Positions 54,021-63,327 are shown, counted from the first letter of the stretch. The stretch: 64,000 nt of DNA from Candidatus Vondammii sp. HM_W22 (GCF_022530855.2 NZ_CP099567.1:2542001-2606000), one strand, 5' to 3'. A program made the numbers and translations. Notes: generated by a model not told the origin, from the sequence alone.

Positions 54021-54255
54021 ATGGCCCCGGCTATTGATACTGATATGCACATTGAGGTTGCCGGTAACTGGCTTTCTGGTTCTATGTCGGCTGATGCGGC
54101 TGGGATCGTAGCCACGCTGTTCGCATTTGGACACCTGGCAGCCGAAGCCCAGGGCAACGACCGAGGGTGACGCCTTGATTGACCGTTATCACTTCCTGAG
54201 AGAGTACGCCCTTGATCACGCGGAAGCTGCCGCGATCCTTGGCGCTATCGACTGA
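54021..54255 (+). pseudogene. Small plasmid protein, probably split by a short indel
   Basis: The first frame (54021-54170) reads MAPAIDTDMHIEVAGNWLSG and DAAGIVATLFAFGHLAAEAQ. Five bases later a second frame starts at TTG (LIDRYHFLREYALDHAEAAA, ILGAID). Removing ten bases near 54162 would fuse them as NDRLIDRYHF. The family is not known to me; such small proteins occur on environmental plasmids. Confidence 0.45.
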
Positions 54256-54298
54256 TAGGAGTGGCCCCGGCGAAAGCTGGGGCCATCGTGTGGCGATA

Positions 54299-54460
54299 AT
54301 GGACAAGAGAGACGAACAAGCAGCCAAGCTAGCCGCCGGTGCCGTGGATGACCTGCACGATGCTGTTCTGGCTGAGGTTCCCGAAGGGGCTGCCGCTGCT
54401 ATGGCCCGGTATGAGGCGGTTATCTGGAAGATGAACGGTGGCACCTTCTTTGGTGTGTAA
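54299..54460 (+). CDS. Small hypothetical plasmid protein (53 aa)
   Basis: A 53-residue frame MDKRDEQAAKLAAGAVDDLH continues DAVLAEVPEGAAAAMARYEA and ends NGGTFFGV. It is helical and acidic. It overlaps the next frame by 23 bp, a coupling typical of plasmid gene strings. No family recognised. Confidence 0.45.
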   Translation: MDKRDEQAAKLAAGAVDDLHDAVLAEVPEGAAAAMARYEAVIWKMNGGTFFGV

Positions 54461-54869
54461 CGCGGATTTTGATTCACCTGGTAACGTGGTTGAGAGCCAT
54501 TGTAAGGCTGATATTGGGGCTATTCCTAAGTGGGGTCAGAAAGGGACATTCGTTGTTGTCGCTGATGGTATGCGCGTCCTGGTCGAGTTTGGCAGCCAGG
54601 GAACCGCTCAATTCTCGTTTCACGCGGTAGACCTAGATGCCTGGTTTATATCAGAGACTGGTTATAGGTCCCACTTCGACGGCCTGCGGTTTGGTTTGAC
54701 GGTGGAAGATACGGCCAAAGCCATACTGGCCGATTATCTCAAGGATAAACGGCATGAGATTAGGGCGGGTGACAGGGATCGGCTTGCCCGGTCCCCCTCC
54801 CCTTCCATTCTGGCGTTTCTGGAGCCGCCTGCGCGGCGTTCTCCGGTAGTTATGGGTACGCCCTGGTAG
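54438..54869 (+). CDS. Hypothetical plasmid protein
   Basis: The frame reads FDSPGNVVESHCKADIGAIP, KGTFVVVADGMRVLVEFGSQ and ADYLKDKRHEIRAGDRDRLA, good coding composition up to about residue 118. The last residues (after SPSPSILAFLEPP) look like a different, non-coding continuation, so the C-terminus may be altered. The start is uncertain. No family recognised. It lies just before the helicase fragment. Confidence 0.45.
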   Translation: MAPSLVCNADFDSPGNVVESHCKADIGAIPKWGQKGTFVVVADGMRVLVEFGSQGTAQFSFHAVDLDAWFISETGYRSHFDGLRFGLTVEDTAKAILADYLKDKRHEIRAGDRDRLARSPSPSILAFLEPPARRSPVVMGTPW

Positions 54870-54899
54870 ACGTTGTGCTGTCCGCACAGAAGGCTTTTA

Positions 54900-55406
54900 T
54901 TGTCCAGCAAGTGGGCCAAGGAAGCGCAAACCAAGCTGGAAGAAATTATTCAAGAAGCGGCTGGTCAACCTGTTCTTGTCGCCTACAACTATAAATCTGA
55001 TCTTGCCCGGATAAGTCAGAGATTCCCCGAGGGTGAACATATTGGCAACGCCGCTGACACTATCGACCGTTGGAACGCTGGAAAAATACCGATACTATTG
55101 GCGCACCCCGCTAGCGCCGGACACGGGTTAAATCTACAGAACGGCGGAAATATTATCGTTTGGTTCGGGTTAACCTGGTCGTTGGAGCTATACCAACAGC
55201 TAAATGGCAGGCTTCACCGTCAAGGCCAGACAAAGCCCGTTTTTATTCACCATCTAGCCATCATCGATTCGGTTGATATGACCGTGTTAGAAGCACTGCG
55301 TGGCAAGCACACAACACAGAAAGCGTTACTGGACGCTTTGAAAAAAGACATTATTGAGGTCAACCAAACAATGGAAAGGGATGCAAGCGAAGGCCAGCCA
55401 CAATGA
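54900..55406 (+). pseudogene. SNF2-like helicase, C-terminal fragment
   Basis: About 170 residues remain: KLEEIIQEAAGQPVLVAYNY, KIPILLAHPASAGHGLNLQN, IIVWFGLTWSLELYQQLNGR and LHRQGQTKPVFIHHLAIIDS. These are motifs V and VI of SNF2-type helicases of the phage/plasmid kind (HRxGQ). The ATP-binding motor lobe is missing. It ends 2 bp before the convergent Fic gene. Confidence 0.75.
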
Positions 55407-55408
55407 GC

Positions 55409-56654
55409 CTAATCGCTGGGCTCCATAAGCGAGCTTATGCGCTCTTCAAGTGCTTCCCGCTCTAGGTTTGATGATTGGTTAAGCTCATCCATATTAATTT
55501 CTCCTTTTGTAAAACGGCTAAAAAAATCCGTATTTTGTGGTTCTGGAAAAGAAATACTGTATCTCGTACTACGACCCGCGCCATGAGATACCAACGCGCC
55601 GATATCCCGCAGCCCTGCAAGATCTCGCGTGGCCGTTGCTTGCGAGCATTTGGTAATAGACATGTAATTCTTCCCGGACAGCCCGCCAGCAAAAACTTTT
55701 CGACCTTCTGCGAATACCCGCGCTATCGCCTTGGCCTGATGCCCGTTCAATCGTTCAGTATAAGCTTCGTAGAACCGGGCTTTATTGAGAACAAAATCTA
55801 CTTCGTCCCTAGCAATGTCCTGAGCCTTGTTTACAGTCGAGGTAAAGTAATCAACGAAAGGGTTTATATTCAGGCTGTTGCCACGCTGGGCTTGTTCAAG
55901 CGCGGCATAATAGCTTTTGCGGCCATCATTGATCGCTGTCGCCAGACAAGCAATCGTCTGGCGTCCAAGCGATTGAGAGAGAGCGTGATCAGATATAGCA
56001 CGCCCTACCCTACCATTGCCGTCCTCAAAAGGATGAATGGATTCAAACCATAGATGGGCAACCGCCACACGGACCGGGCCAGAAATCTCCGGCGCATTTT
56101 TTTAGCTTGGTTGGTGTTGTTGTACCAATCAAGGAAGCGGCTCATTTCCCCTTGGACATCTTTGGCAGCCGGTGCTTCGTAATGGACCCTCCAACGACCA
56201 TACGGACCGCTGACGATCTGCATGGCATCACCACGATACATACCACGCAGAGCTAGACTGGTTCTATCCTCTGGGCAAGCCATCGTCTGCCAGCCGCCAA
56301 GCAATTCATGGGTCAAGGGTTGATCCCATTTTTTTCTGACATCGACCACCAGCATTGCAGCGCCAAACGCTTTTTCATCAGAGTTCGGCGAAGCGGCATC
56401 AACACCCACAAGGTTAAGCAAGGAAGAACGAACGGAATCACGATCCGGTGTCTCGCCCTCGATGGCGCTGGTCGTGATCGCCTCGGACAACATAAGATCA
56501 ATAGCGGCATCAGACTGGTATTGATTAGCATGCCCTCGATACGACCAGAAAGGCGTTCGGCAGAACGATAGAAGTCCTCGACCCGATTCGAGAAAGCGGA
56601 AGCGTCGTAAGATGTAATTAGGCCAGTCAGGGCTTTCCCATATCCACCATGAGT
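55409..56654 (-). pseudogene. Fic-domain AMP transferase, frameshifted
   Basis: The translation in pieces gives a DUF4172 N-terminus (IWESPDWPNY, then SYDASAFSNRVEDFYRSAER in another frame), the inhibitory helix TSAIEGE, and the catalytic HPFEDGNGRVGR at residue 11 of the 219-codon final frame. The frames change at least three times, one at an A7 run near 56099. Fic proteins AMPylate target proteins and often form toxin-antitoxin modules. With these shifts the full protein cannot be made, although the final frame still holds the active-site loop. Confidence 0.75.
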
Positions 56655-56806
56655 AAATTATAGCAGTTAATTTACTCAATAAACACAAAATATTGATTAG
56701 ATTAAGTCAGATAATCAACTCAATGTTTCACATGTGAAAAACGTTTATTCATAAACTCTTTATTCTGTTTCTTGATCAAAACCGTGCAATCAAAAGCGAT
56801 AATATT

Positions 56807-56825
56807 AGTATTTACCGTAAATACT
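56807..56825. promoter_or_regulatory. AGTATTTA palindrome at the end of the partition operon
   Basis: AGTATTTACCGTAAATACT is a near-perfect palindrome that overlaps the stop codon of the small partition gene. Its arms match the six TAAATAC repeats upstream of parA, so it is probably another partition-protein binding site. Confidence 0.5.
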
Positions 56826-57219
56826 ATTTCTTTACTGAATCTATAGCTTTGGCAAAATCTTTAAGGGACATATCCCTAAGAACATGAAGGCCAGCGGCGA
56901 TTAGATCACTTTTGTTGATACGAAGCCGAGCGTCCATACCCTTGTCGATCAACTGATCGAGCAACGCAAAATTAGAAGGCTGCATGGAAAATGTCTTTCT
57001 TACAGCCTTTTCCTTGATAGGCAACTTAGGGCGACCGCGTCCTTCTTTAGCCTTGGGCTCCGTTGGTTCTTTGGCCTTGGGTTCTTTTTTCTTGGTAGTC
57101 GCACGCTCAGCCTCAAGAGATTTTGTGCTTGCACCCTTACCAAAAGCGTCCAAAGCATCTGCATCAATATCTTTGAGATCGCTTTTTGAAGCTAGTCTTA
57201 AACTATGTTTCTTTGGCAT
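56824..57219 (-). CDS. Small ParA partner (ParB/ParG-like, RHH candidate)
   Basis: The 131-residue protein starts 1 bp after the parA stop. The N-terminal half is highly charged and low in complexity (ERATTKKKEPKAKEPTEPKA), and the C-terminal half reads VRKTFSMQPSNFALLDQLID and INKSDLIAAGLHVLRDMSL, compatible with a ribbon-helix-helix DNA-binding domain. In ParA/ParG-type partition the small protein binds the centromere and stimulates ParA. Family assignment is from layout, not a firm match. Confidence 0.65.
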   Translation of the reverse strand: MPKKHSLRLASKSDLKDIDADALDAFGKGASTKSLEAERATTKKKEPKAKEPTEPKAKEGRGRPKLPIKEKAVRKTFSMQPSNFALLDQLIDKGMDARLRINKSDLIAAGLHVLRDMSLKDFAKAIDSVKK

Positions 57220-57220
57220 T

Positions 57221-57880
57221 TCAGGTCACCTCGGCATTCAGAAGTTCTTCGCCGTAAATCTCCTGACAAAGAAGCTGCATTTCCGCCCTACCCTTCCCTG
57301 AAACCTCAACAACTCCCAAACCATCTGCCATTACATCACGGTACGCCTTTCTATCACGTATAAATTGCTTGGCCATAACCAGCTCTTCGAGTTCTGATAG
57401 AACCTCTTCTGCTTCCTGCCGTTCAGTTACGAAAGGATTTGTAGGCGCTTGAGAAATTAGTGCATAAGAATTAATACTAGGGTTAAAGCTCTTGGCCAGC
57501 TTCACCAGCTCAGAAACGTGAACCGTGGTCTCGATATCTGGCTGGCTGGCCCTGAGAGGGACATAGAGCTTGTCGCATGCAACCATAGCTGTACGAAGTT
57601 CCTCAGAATCATGGCCTCCAGCATCTATTACAACCTCTTCATATCGGGTAGCTAGGTCACGAACAGCCTGGAAGACGTTTCCGGTCTGTCTACTGATGTG
57701 GATTTTAGGGTGGTCAGGATAATATTCATTCCGCCGAGCAACCCAACGCGAAGCAGTTCCTTGTTTGTCTGTATCAACCAAAACCACGTCCTTGCCATAA
57801 TTAGCCAGCCAAGTAGCAACATTGGTCGCTATGGTGGTCTTGCCCGTTCCGCCTTTCTCTCCGCCAAAAAGGATGATCAT
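57221..57880 (-). CDS. parA: ParA partition ATPase
   Basis: The 219-residue protein is a ParA/MinD-type Walker ATPase without an N-terminal DNA-binding domain (type Ib). The deviant Walker A is GGEKGGTGKTTIATNVATWL, Walker A' VVLVDTDKQGTASRW, and Walker B VVIDAGGHDSEELRTAMVAC. It moves plasmids along the nucleoid together with the small partner. It is complete, and only 1 kb separates it from an iteron origin and the rep N-terminal half, so par-ori-rep belonged to one plasmid. Confidence 0.92.
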   Translation of the reverse strand: MIILFGGEKGGTGKTTIATNVATWLANYGKDVVLVDTDKQGTASRWVARRNEYYPDHPKIHISRQTGNVFQAVRDLATRYEEVVIDAGGHDSEELRTAMVACDKLYVPLRASQPDIETTVHVSELVKLAKSFNPSINSYALISQAPTNPFVTERQEAEEVLSELEELVMAKQFIRDRKAYRDVMADGLGVVEVSGKGRAEMQLLCQEIYGEELLNAEVT

Positions 57881-57918
57881 TCATACCTCCTAGTCAATAA
57901 ACGTATTGATAATAAATA

Positions 57919-58010
57919 ACGTAAATACATTAAATAAAGTATTTAGTGTATGTAAAGTAAATACTTTATTTAATGTATTTATTGTGTGTAGCATAAATAC
58001 TATATTTACT
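57919..58010. promoter_or_regulatory. Partition site / parA operator with six TAAATAC repeats
   Basis: TAAATAC or its complement GTATTTA occurs at 57921, 57938, 57957, 57974, 57993 and about 58001, alternating in orientation every 16-19 bp. The site lies 40-130 bp upstream of parA. Such arrays act as centromere and operator in ParA/ParG-like systems. Confidence 0.65.
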
Positions 58011-58109
58011 TTAATTTATAATGGACTCGTTCCGAAAAGGGGAGGGGGACCACCTTGCTTGTACAAGTGACGAAGGAACGCGGAAGATTGGGGATACCCC
58101 TGCATGAGC

Positions 58110-58126
58110 AAGGGGCTTCGCCCCTT
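58110..58126. terminator. Hairpin AAGGGGC-TTC-GCCCCTT
   Basis: A 7-bp GC-rich stem with a TTC loop, preceded by GGGGATACCCC (58090-58100). It lies in the 303-bp gap between parA and the resolvase fragment. It has no T-run, so a terminator role is tentative. Nothing else is recognised in that gap. Confidence 0.4.
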
Positions 58127-58185
58127 ATTAAGGCGTCTTGTCAGTCCATGTAAGAACGCATAATCCCCGGGAGAAGAAGACACCT

Positions 58186-58423
58186 TAAGTGTATGGAAAC
58201 TAGATCGATTAGGCCGTGACCTTCGGCATTTGGTTAATACTGTTCAAGACCTTTCTGAGCGCGGTGTAGGTTTCAAGGTGCTTAGTGGGTAAGGAGCCGA
58301 CATCGACACGACAACAGCAGCTGGTAAGCTTGTATTTGGTATTTTTGCGGCATTGGCTGAGTTTGAACGAGAACTTATACGCGAAAGAACAATTGCTGGT
58401 CTGAAATCCGCTAGAGCCAGAAC
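58186..58423 (+). pseudogene. Serine recombinase (Hin/Gin-like) fragment
   Basis: The frame reads DTLSVWKLDRLGRDLRHLVN, TVQDLSERGVGFKVLSG, then an in-frame TAA where Gln is expected, then GADIDTTTAAGKLVFGIFAA, LAEFERELIRERTIAGLKSA. The N-terminal Ser region is missing, and the DNA-binding end is cut by a transposon remnant at about 58424. It is a different recombinase from the one at 52323. Confidence 0.75.
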
Positions 58424-58592
58424 CCCAATTTAAACGGAACTTACAGCTTTAGCTTTGAATAAAACCTACTAGATTTGGATAAAATTATGCAATCAATCGT
58501 GCTTAATGAAAATTAAGCCACCTCTGTAGGCCTTGTGGGGTATGGGCTGTAGAGATAAGTGTCACTTTAGGACGGAATGTCCCCAGAACCCC
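58424..58592 (+). mobile_element. Remnant of a sixth Tn3-family copy (right end only)
   Basis: The last 160 bp of the 3.2-kb element are present: the tnpA end (LNGTYSFSFE-like, now with several substitutions) and the terminal repeat ending CCCCAGAACCCC at 58592. All upstream sequence is gone. The tnpA part is more diverged than in the full copies. Confidence 0.8.
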
Positions 58593-58942
58593 GTAGTGGG
58601 ATCGTAGTGGTGACTTATCCACAGGGTAAGGCCTTATTATTCTTGTTTTTAAGTGTTTTTAAATGTTTTTAAAGGTAGAATAATTTAGTTATATCAAAGA
58701 GTTATGAGGCTTTAGGTGTACAAAAAAGCGGTTTACTCCACAGTTTAAGGAATCAGGGGTGTACAAAAAGACGGTGGTAAGTGTACATAAAAGCGGTAAA
58801 GGAAGAAAAGGGCAGAGGGGTAATCTGGAAGGAGACGGTATATGTGTACAAGAAAGCGGTATGGGGTGCAGAAATAAAAAGTGTACACCATCAGGAAGAG
58901 TGTACATAATAATAATCCGTACACAAGAGAAAGGATGACGAG
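58593..58942. other. Iteron origin of the Rep_3 plasmid
   Basis: Four clear 17-bp iterons GTGTACAAAAAAGCGGT (58716), GTGTACAAAAAGACGGT (58759), GTGTACATAAAAGCGGT (58781) and GTGTACAAGAAAGCGGT (58844), plus weaker GTGTACA copies near 58881, 58900 and 58919, precede the rep ATG. A DnaA box TTATCCACA lies at 58615 in front of an AT-rich stretch. This is the standard oriV layout of Rep_3 plasmids. The iterons nearest to rep may also repress it. Confidence 0.9.
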
Positions 58943-59166
58943 ATGTCGGAGGAAAGAGAAAAACGCCTGAAACTGAAGGTAACGCAATCTAATCATCTGG
59001 TGGAAGCCAGCTACAGATTAGAGCTTATCGAGAAGCGGGTAGTACTGTGTCTGCTTTCAAAAGTCGATCCCAGGAAACCCCTTGGCAAGAAACTGCATCT
59101 GGATGCAAATGAGTATGCGGAGCTGACAGGCACCCCAATAAAGAACGCATACAGAGACTTGAAAGA
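58943..59166 (+). pseudogene. Rep_3 initiator, N-terminal part (split by Tn3 element)
   Basis: The frame reads EKRLKLKVTQSNHLVEASYR, LELIEKRVVLCLLSKVDPRK and ANEYAELTGTPIKNAYRDLK followed by E at the transposon edge. This is the first winged-helix domain of Rep_3 initiators. The remaining 164 codons are at 26695-27187 beside Tn copy 2. As it stands the gene encodes a truncated Rep lacking the iteron-reading second domain. Confidence 0.88.
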
Positions 59167-62100
59167 GGGGTTCTGGGGACATTCCGTCCTAAAGTGACAC
59201 TTATCTCTACAGCCCATACCCCACAAGGCCTACAGAGGTGGCTTAATTTTCATTAAGCACGATTGATTGCATAATTTCATCCAAATCTAGTAGGTTTTGT
59301 TCAAATTGATGTTATGCCAAGCCACTGGCGAAACTTGCTTAATAATTTCCAACTTCTTATCGTCACTTTCCCCCTCAAAATGCTCAAGTAATCGCGTCAG
59401 TATCAGCGAATTAAAATAGATAATGGCGTTGGTTAATAGCCTCGCGCATTCATTCCACAAGACAATCTCATCGTCTGATTTTCCCTGGAAACGATTGCCA
59501 TTCACATGTGCAATAGCACGCCGTAATTGATGATAAGCTTCCCCACGATTCAAGGCTCGCTGTACATAAGTTCTTAAACTGGCATCATCAATATAGTCCA
59601 GTAAGTACATGGCCTTGAGCATACGATTATATTCAGTTAAAGCTTTCAGCAAGGGGTGGTTTTGACTATAGCCAGAAAGCTTTCTAACAAGGGTCGCCTG
59701 CGTTATCGTCTTCTGCTGTAGTGATATAATAATGCGCGGTATCGTATCCCACTCATCGATAATTAATTCTGTATTAATAGGCTTTTTTAATGAGAGCGTT
59801 GCCTTATTGTCTTCTCCCTCATTTACATCAAAAAGATCTGATATCACGGTTCCAAACTGAGCATAGCGCGGCGCAAATATATAGCCAAACAGGTCCAGCA
59901 AAGCAAAGTTAACATGATTAACGCCGTGCGTATCCGTTGACAAAATATCCGGCTTAATCTCCGAGGTATTGTTATGAAGCAGATCCAAAATAAAATGAGA
60001 TTCATGTTCATTGGAACCAATAATCTGGGCATTCAAGGCTACATGATTGGCAATCAAGTTCATCGATGTTAGTCCTTTATTCGTGCCAAAATATTTAGAT
60101 GAATAGCGAGTTTTAAAAGTCTCTAACCATGATTCGAATTTTTGCCCGTCAGCACTGGCATGAATGAGTCCTTTTTGGATATTGTAATGCTTGAAGATTG
60201 ATAATTTCTCTGTCGCATCGTTAATTGCATCATTGCCGAAGTTTAGCGTTTCAGGTCACAAATAATTGGCCTGTACTGTGCGTAGATGATCATATGATCT
60301 ATCAGAGATTCTGGCCATGCCGTGTAGGCCATAATAGGTTCCATTGCCAATGAGAGCCGCCAGTAAATCATTCAAATGATCACTCTGTCCGGACTGTACC
60401 TGGCGAACATGCTCAAAGTGCTTTAAAAATCCTGTTTCCTGATGAACGAAGCGTAATACATCGGCAATGTTAATCGGTTTCATACGATCGAAAAAGGGAT
60501 TGTTTAAAGCCGATTTTGTGCCTGAATACGGCAACCTCCATTGAATTTTTTCTGAGCGATTACGCAATACCACATTTCGATTGTCGCCATCATCAATGCG
60601 CTGGCCAACCCGTTGCAGCTTATCGTTCATCTTTTTCTCCATCGATTTAACCCGCTGGGCAGGCTCTGTATTCATGCTATCTAGCATGGAACCTTTAAGT
60701 AGCTTGTCTTTCTGTGCCCAGGGGATATCTCCAACAAGGTCATCGTGTAATGCACGATATTTGATAGCCGTTGGTATAAAGAGTTTCCCACCAAGATTAT
60801 TTTGAGCTGATAAATACAGCATCAACTCGTAACGCTCAGAGAGTACGTTGTTATCAATATTGATAACATACAATTGGTGTTTGGCTGGAATCAATCGTCG
60901 ATCTGACGATGCTAATTCACCAGCACCTAACAACTCTTTTTTCATTCTATTTAATTGTGCAGATAAAGCCTGTGTATTGTCTGATCCTTCAAAGGTCAGG
61001 CATAAAAAAATGGGGCGTATTAAGTGCTGAATCAGTTCACGCTGCTTATCATAAAATTCCCAGATGTAATCATTTTTCGTGCGTTTTTGTTTCTTCAGAT
61101 ACAAGCACAGTGATTCTATTTACCGTGCTCCAAGCAAGCCTTGTACCCGTTGTTTTATTTGTCTAAATGACACATGGTCATCAATGGTGTCGTCAATAAA
61201 AAAGTATAATAATTCAGCGGCTTTGCTAATATTTACTACCGCGCCATCCCAATCTTTATAGGCCATTTCCTTGGCATACGCTTTAGCTTTTTCACGTAAC
61301 TTTCGGACATGATAAATAAACCCATAAGCCAAACGTTCAATATTGATTTGTACCCGCTCCTGAAGATAACAAAGTAAATAAAGCTGCTGCGTGACACGGT
61401 CGAAGCGTTTAAGCTTGGTTATAGAGTAGTAATCAACCATCGTCGCATAGTGCAGTCGGTTTTGTTGCGATAGTGATAGAGCAGAGGCCACTTGATTAAC
61501 TTCATCCATCCAGGGCTGAATCAACTTGTTGACGTTCAACTCTTTCTCCAATTCTGGAGCATTAAAACTTTTCGCCGCCTGCTTAAGTTCTTTAACGGTT
61601 AGCATACCTTTTCCATCAACTAACTCAGCCAAGTTAGTAGCTAATTCATCTGATATGGTTGTCTTTAATAGATCAGAAAGTCGCTTACGTTCCTGTTTTA
61701 TTACCTGACTGATAATTCGCTGAAGCACGGTATATTTAGGGATTCCTGTATGATTTCGAGCTAAGTATTCGGTGCAGGCATCAAATAAAAAGCGCGGCTC
61801 AATCCAGGATTTAGCAACCTGTTGCAAATAGGTAATGAGAGGTTCCTGATGTTATTCCACACACCATGTTTTGAATCCCTGAAGGTTTATAATCTTGTCG
61901 TAGATACGTGTTTTCTGCTTATTGCTAACACTGAAGCGAGGGACTTTAAATTTAGGGAAATATTCTTCAGCAATAAAGGTGAGATCTGCTTTCAATTCCT
62001 TGTAGGCCGGATTGAGCTGAATGGGCTTGATCTTAAAGTAACCCAGCAGAGCAATAGCATAGCATTTATGATTGCGATCCCTGATGGATTTAATAACGTC

Positions 62101-62359
62101 CTGCTCCAGATCATTCAGAGTAAAACTGATACGTTTTTCTTCCAGTGACAGGCTGGGAACGCCATATAAATCGTTAATTTCTGCTTCGTGGAGTACGGTC
62201 AGGCGTTCTTTATAAGGCATAGGCTTCTCGTAAAAGCCGGAATATTACTATAATTGGGATATTGCAGTGATTTTGAAAATTAAGGCACCTCTAGAAGCCT
62301 TATGAGGCATGGGCTGTAGCGATAAGTGTCACTTTAGGACGGGATGTCCCCAGAACCCC
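59167..62359 (-). mobile_element. Tn3-family IS1071-like element, copy 5
   Basis: This 3193-bp copy carries intact terminal repeats and a dead tnpA. Its right end has the CATCCCG variant otherwise seen only in copy 2. Outer 5-mers are AAAGA on the left (matching TCTTT beside copy 2) and TTGTT on the right. A 24-bp deletion near the tnpA end distinguishes it from copy 3. Confidence 0.9.
59287..62220 (-). pseudogene. tnpA: Tn3-family transposase, multiply broken (copy 5)
   Basis: The gene has the fused junction DYIWEFYDKQREL and the same two nonsense codons as copy 3 (after GFKTWCVE and after RTVQANYL), and the same MAR insertion. In addition CCCCTG became ACCGTG near 61122, stopping the frame after QGLLGAR, and 24 bp were lost between short repeats near 59305. 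It therefore descends from the same dead allele as copy 3 and has decayed further. Confidence 0.85.
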
Positions 62360-63327
62360 TTGTTGTCCCATCGGTCAGAGAATTTATCCAACGCCGGTAA
62401 GGCTTCTTCCTTGGTGATGGACTGATAAATATTTTTCAAATCAGCCGTGACAGGCTTGTAGTCTTTCAGGGCACCTACTTCATCGAGTTCCGTAGCATAT
62501 GCACAATACACAGCTGGACATTCGGAAAAGCCGTTTTGATTGCATCAGGAAAGCCCTTTAAGCCATCGACACAGGCAATCAAAATATCCTCCACACCGCA
62601 ATTCTGAAGCTCTGTCAGCAGGTTCAGCCAGAACTTGGCACCCTCATTCTCCGACAGCCAGAGCCCCGATAATTCCTTGTGGCCTTCCAGGTTGACGCCC
62701 AGAGCGAGATAAATCGCTTTGTTGATCACTTTCTTGTCTTGCCTGATTTTAACGACAATGCAGTCCAGATAAACAATAGGATAAATCGCATCCAGGGGGC
62801 GAGATTGCCATTCAACAACCTGTTCGATAACTGCATCAGTGACTTTGGATATGAGTGTGGCAGAGACATCGGCCCCATACATCTCCTTGAATGTCGTGAC
62901 GATTTCGCGGGTTGTCATATCTTGGGCATACAAGAAGAGGATCTTGTCATCCATTGAGGTAAATCGACGCTGGTGCTTTTTGACCAGTCGGAGTTTAAAG
63001 CTGCCCACTCTTTCTCGTGGAGTATCCAGTTCAAACTGGCCATCTTCCGTTTGCAAGGTCTTGCCAGTAGTGCCGTTGCGGCTATTACTCGCTTCGGACT
63101 GTTCATGTTTGGCAAAGCCAAGATGATCATCCGGTTCAACGTTGAGTGCTGCATCGACCGTGATTTTGGGCAGCATTTTCCGAAACTCGTTGAGATCTTC
63201 TTCAGTTTTGATGTTTTTAGCGGCCGCCTGGGTTATCGCCTGGAGCTCTTTCTTGTCGATCATCTGCCTATCCTCACCCTTGTTTGGGTTTAATGATAGG
63301 CAGTTACACAGAATTCAGGACAGTCTC
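62360..63327 (-). pseudogene. IS256-family transposase, cut by Tn copy 5
   Basis: The main frame (63263-62475) starts MIDKKELQAITQAAAKNIKT and contains the IS256 catalytic region: VYLDCIVVKIRQDKKVINKA (first Asp), DILIACVDGLKGFPDAIKTA (second Asp) and QLCIVHMLRNSMK. At 62475 a stop follows, and the usual continuation (LKDYKPVTADLKNIYQSITK, ALDKFSDRWDNK) is in another frame up to the transposon at 62359. The terminal repeat near 63300-63327 (GACTGTCCTGAATTCTGTGT) marks its other end. The rest of the gene is not in this window. Confidence 0.85.

Noticed and set aside
54082-54477. 131-codon minus-strand frame
   Set aside because: It is antisense to two plus-strand frames with better coding character and has no family pattern.
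52323-58423. The two serine recombinase fragments as halves of one gene
   Set aside because: The fragment at 52323 is a TnpR type and overlaps in content (LDRLA-type region) with that at 58186, which is Hin/Gin-like; they are different genes.
58716-58860. GTGTACA repeats considered as a CRISPR array
   Set aside because: The 17-bp repeats have irregular spacing and directly precede a Rep_3 start, so iterons explain them.
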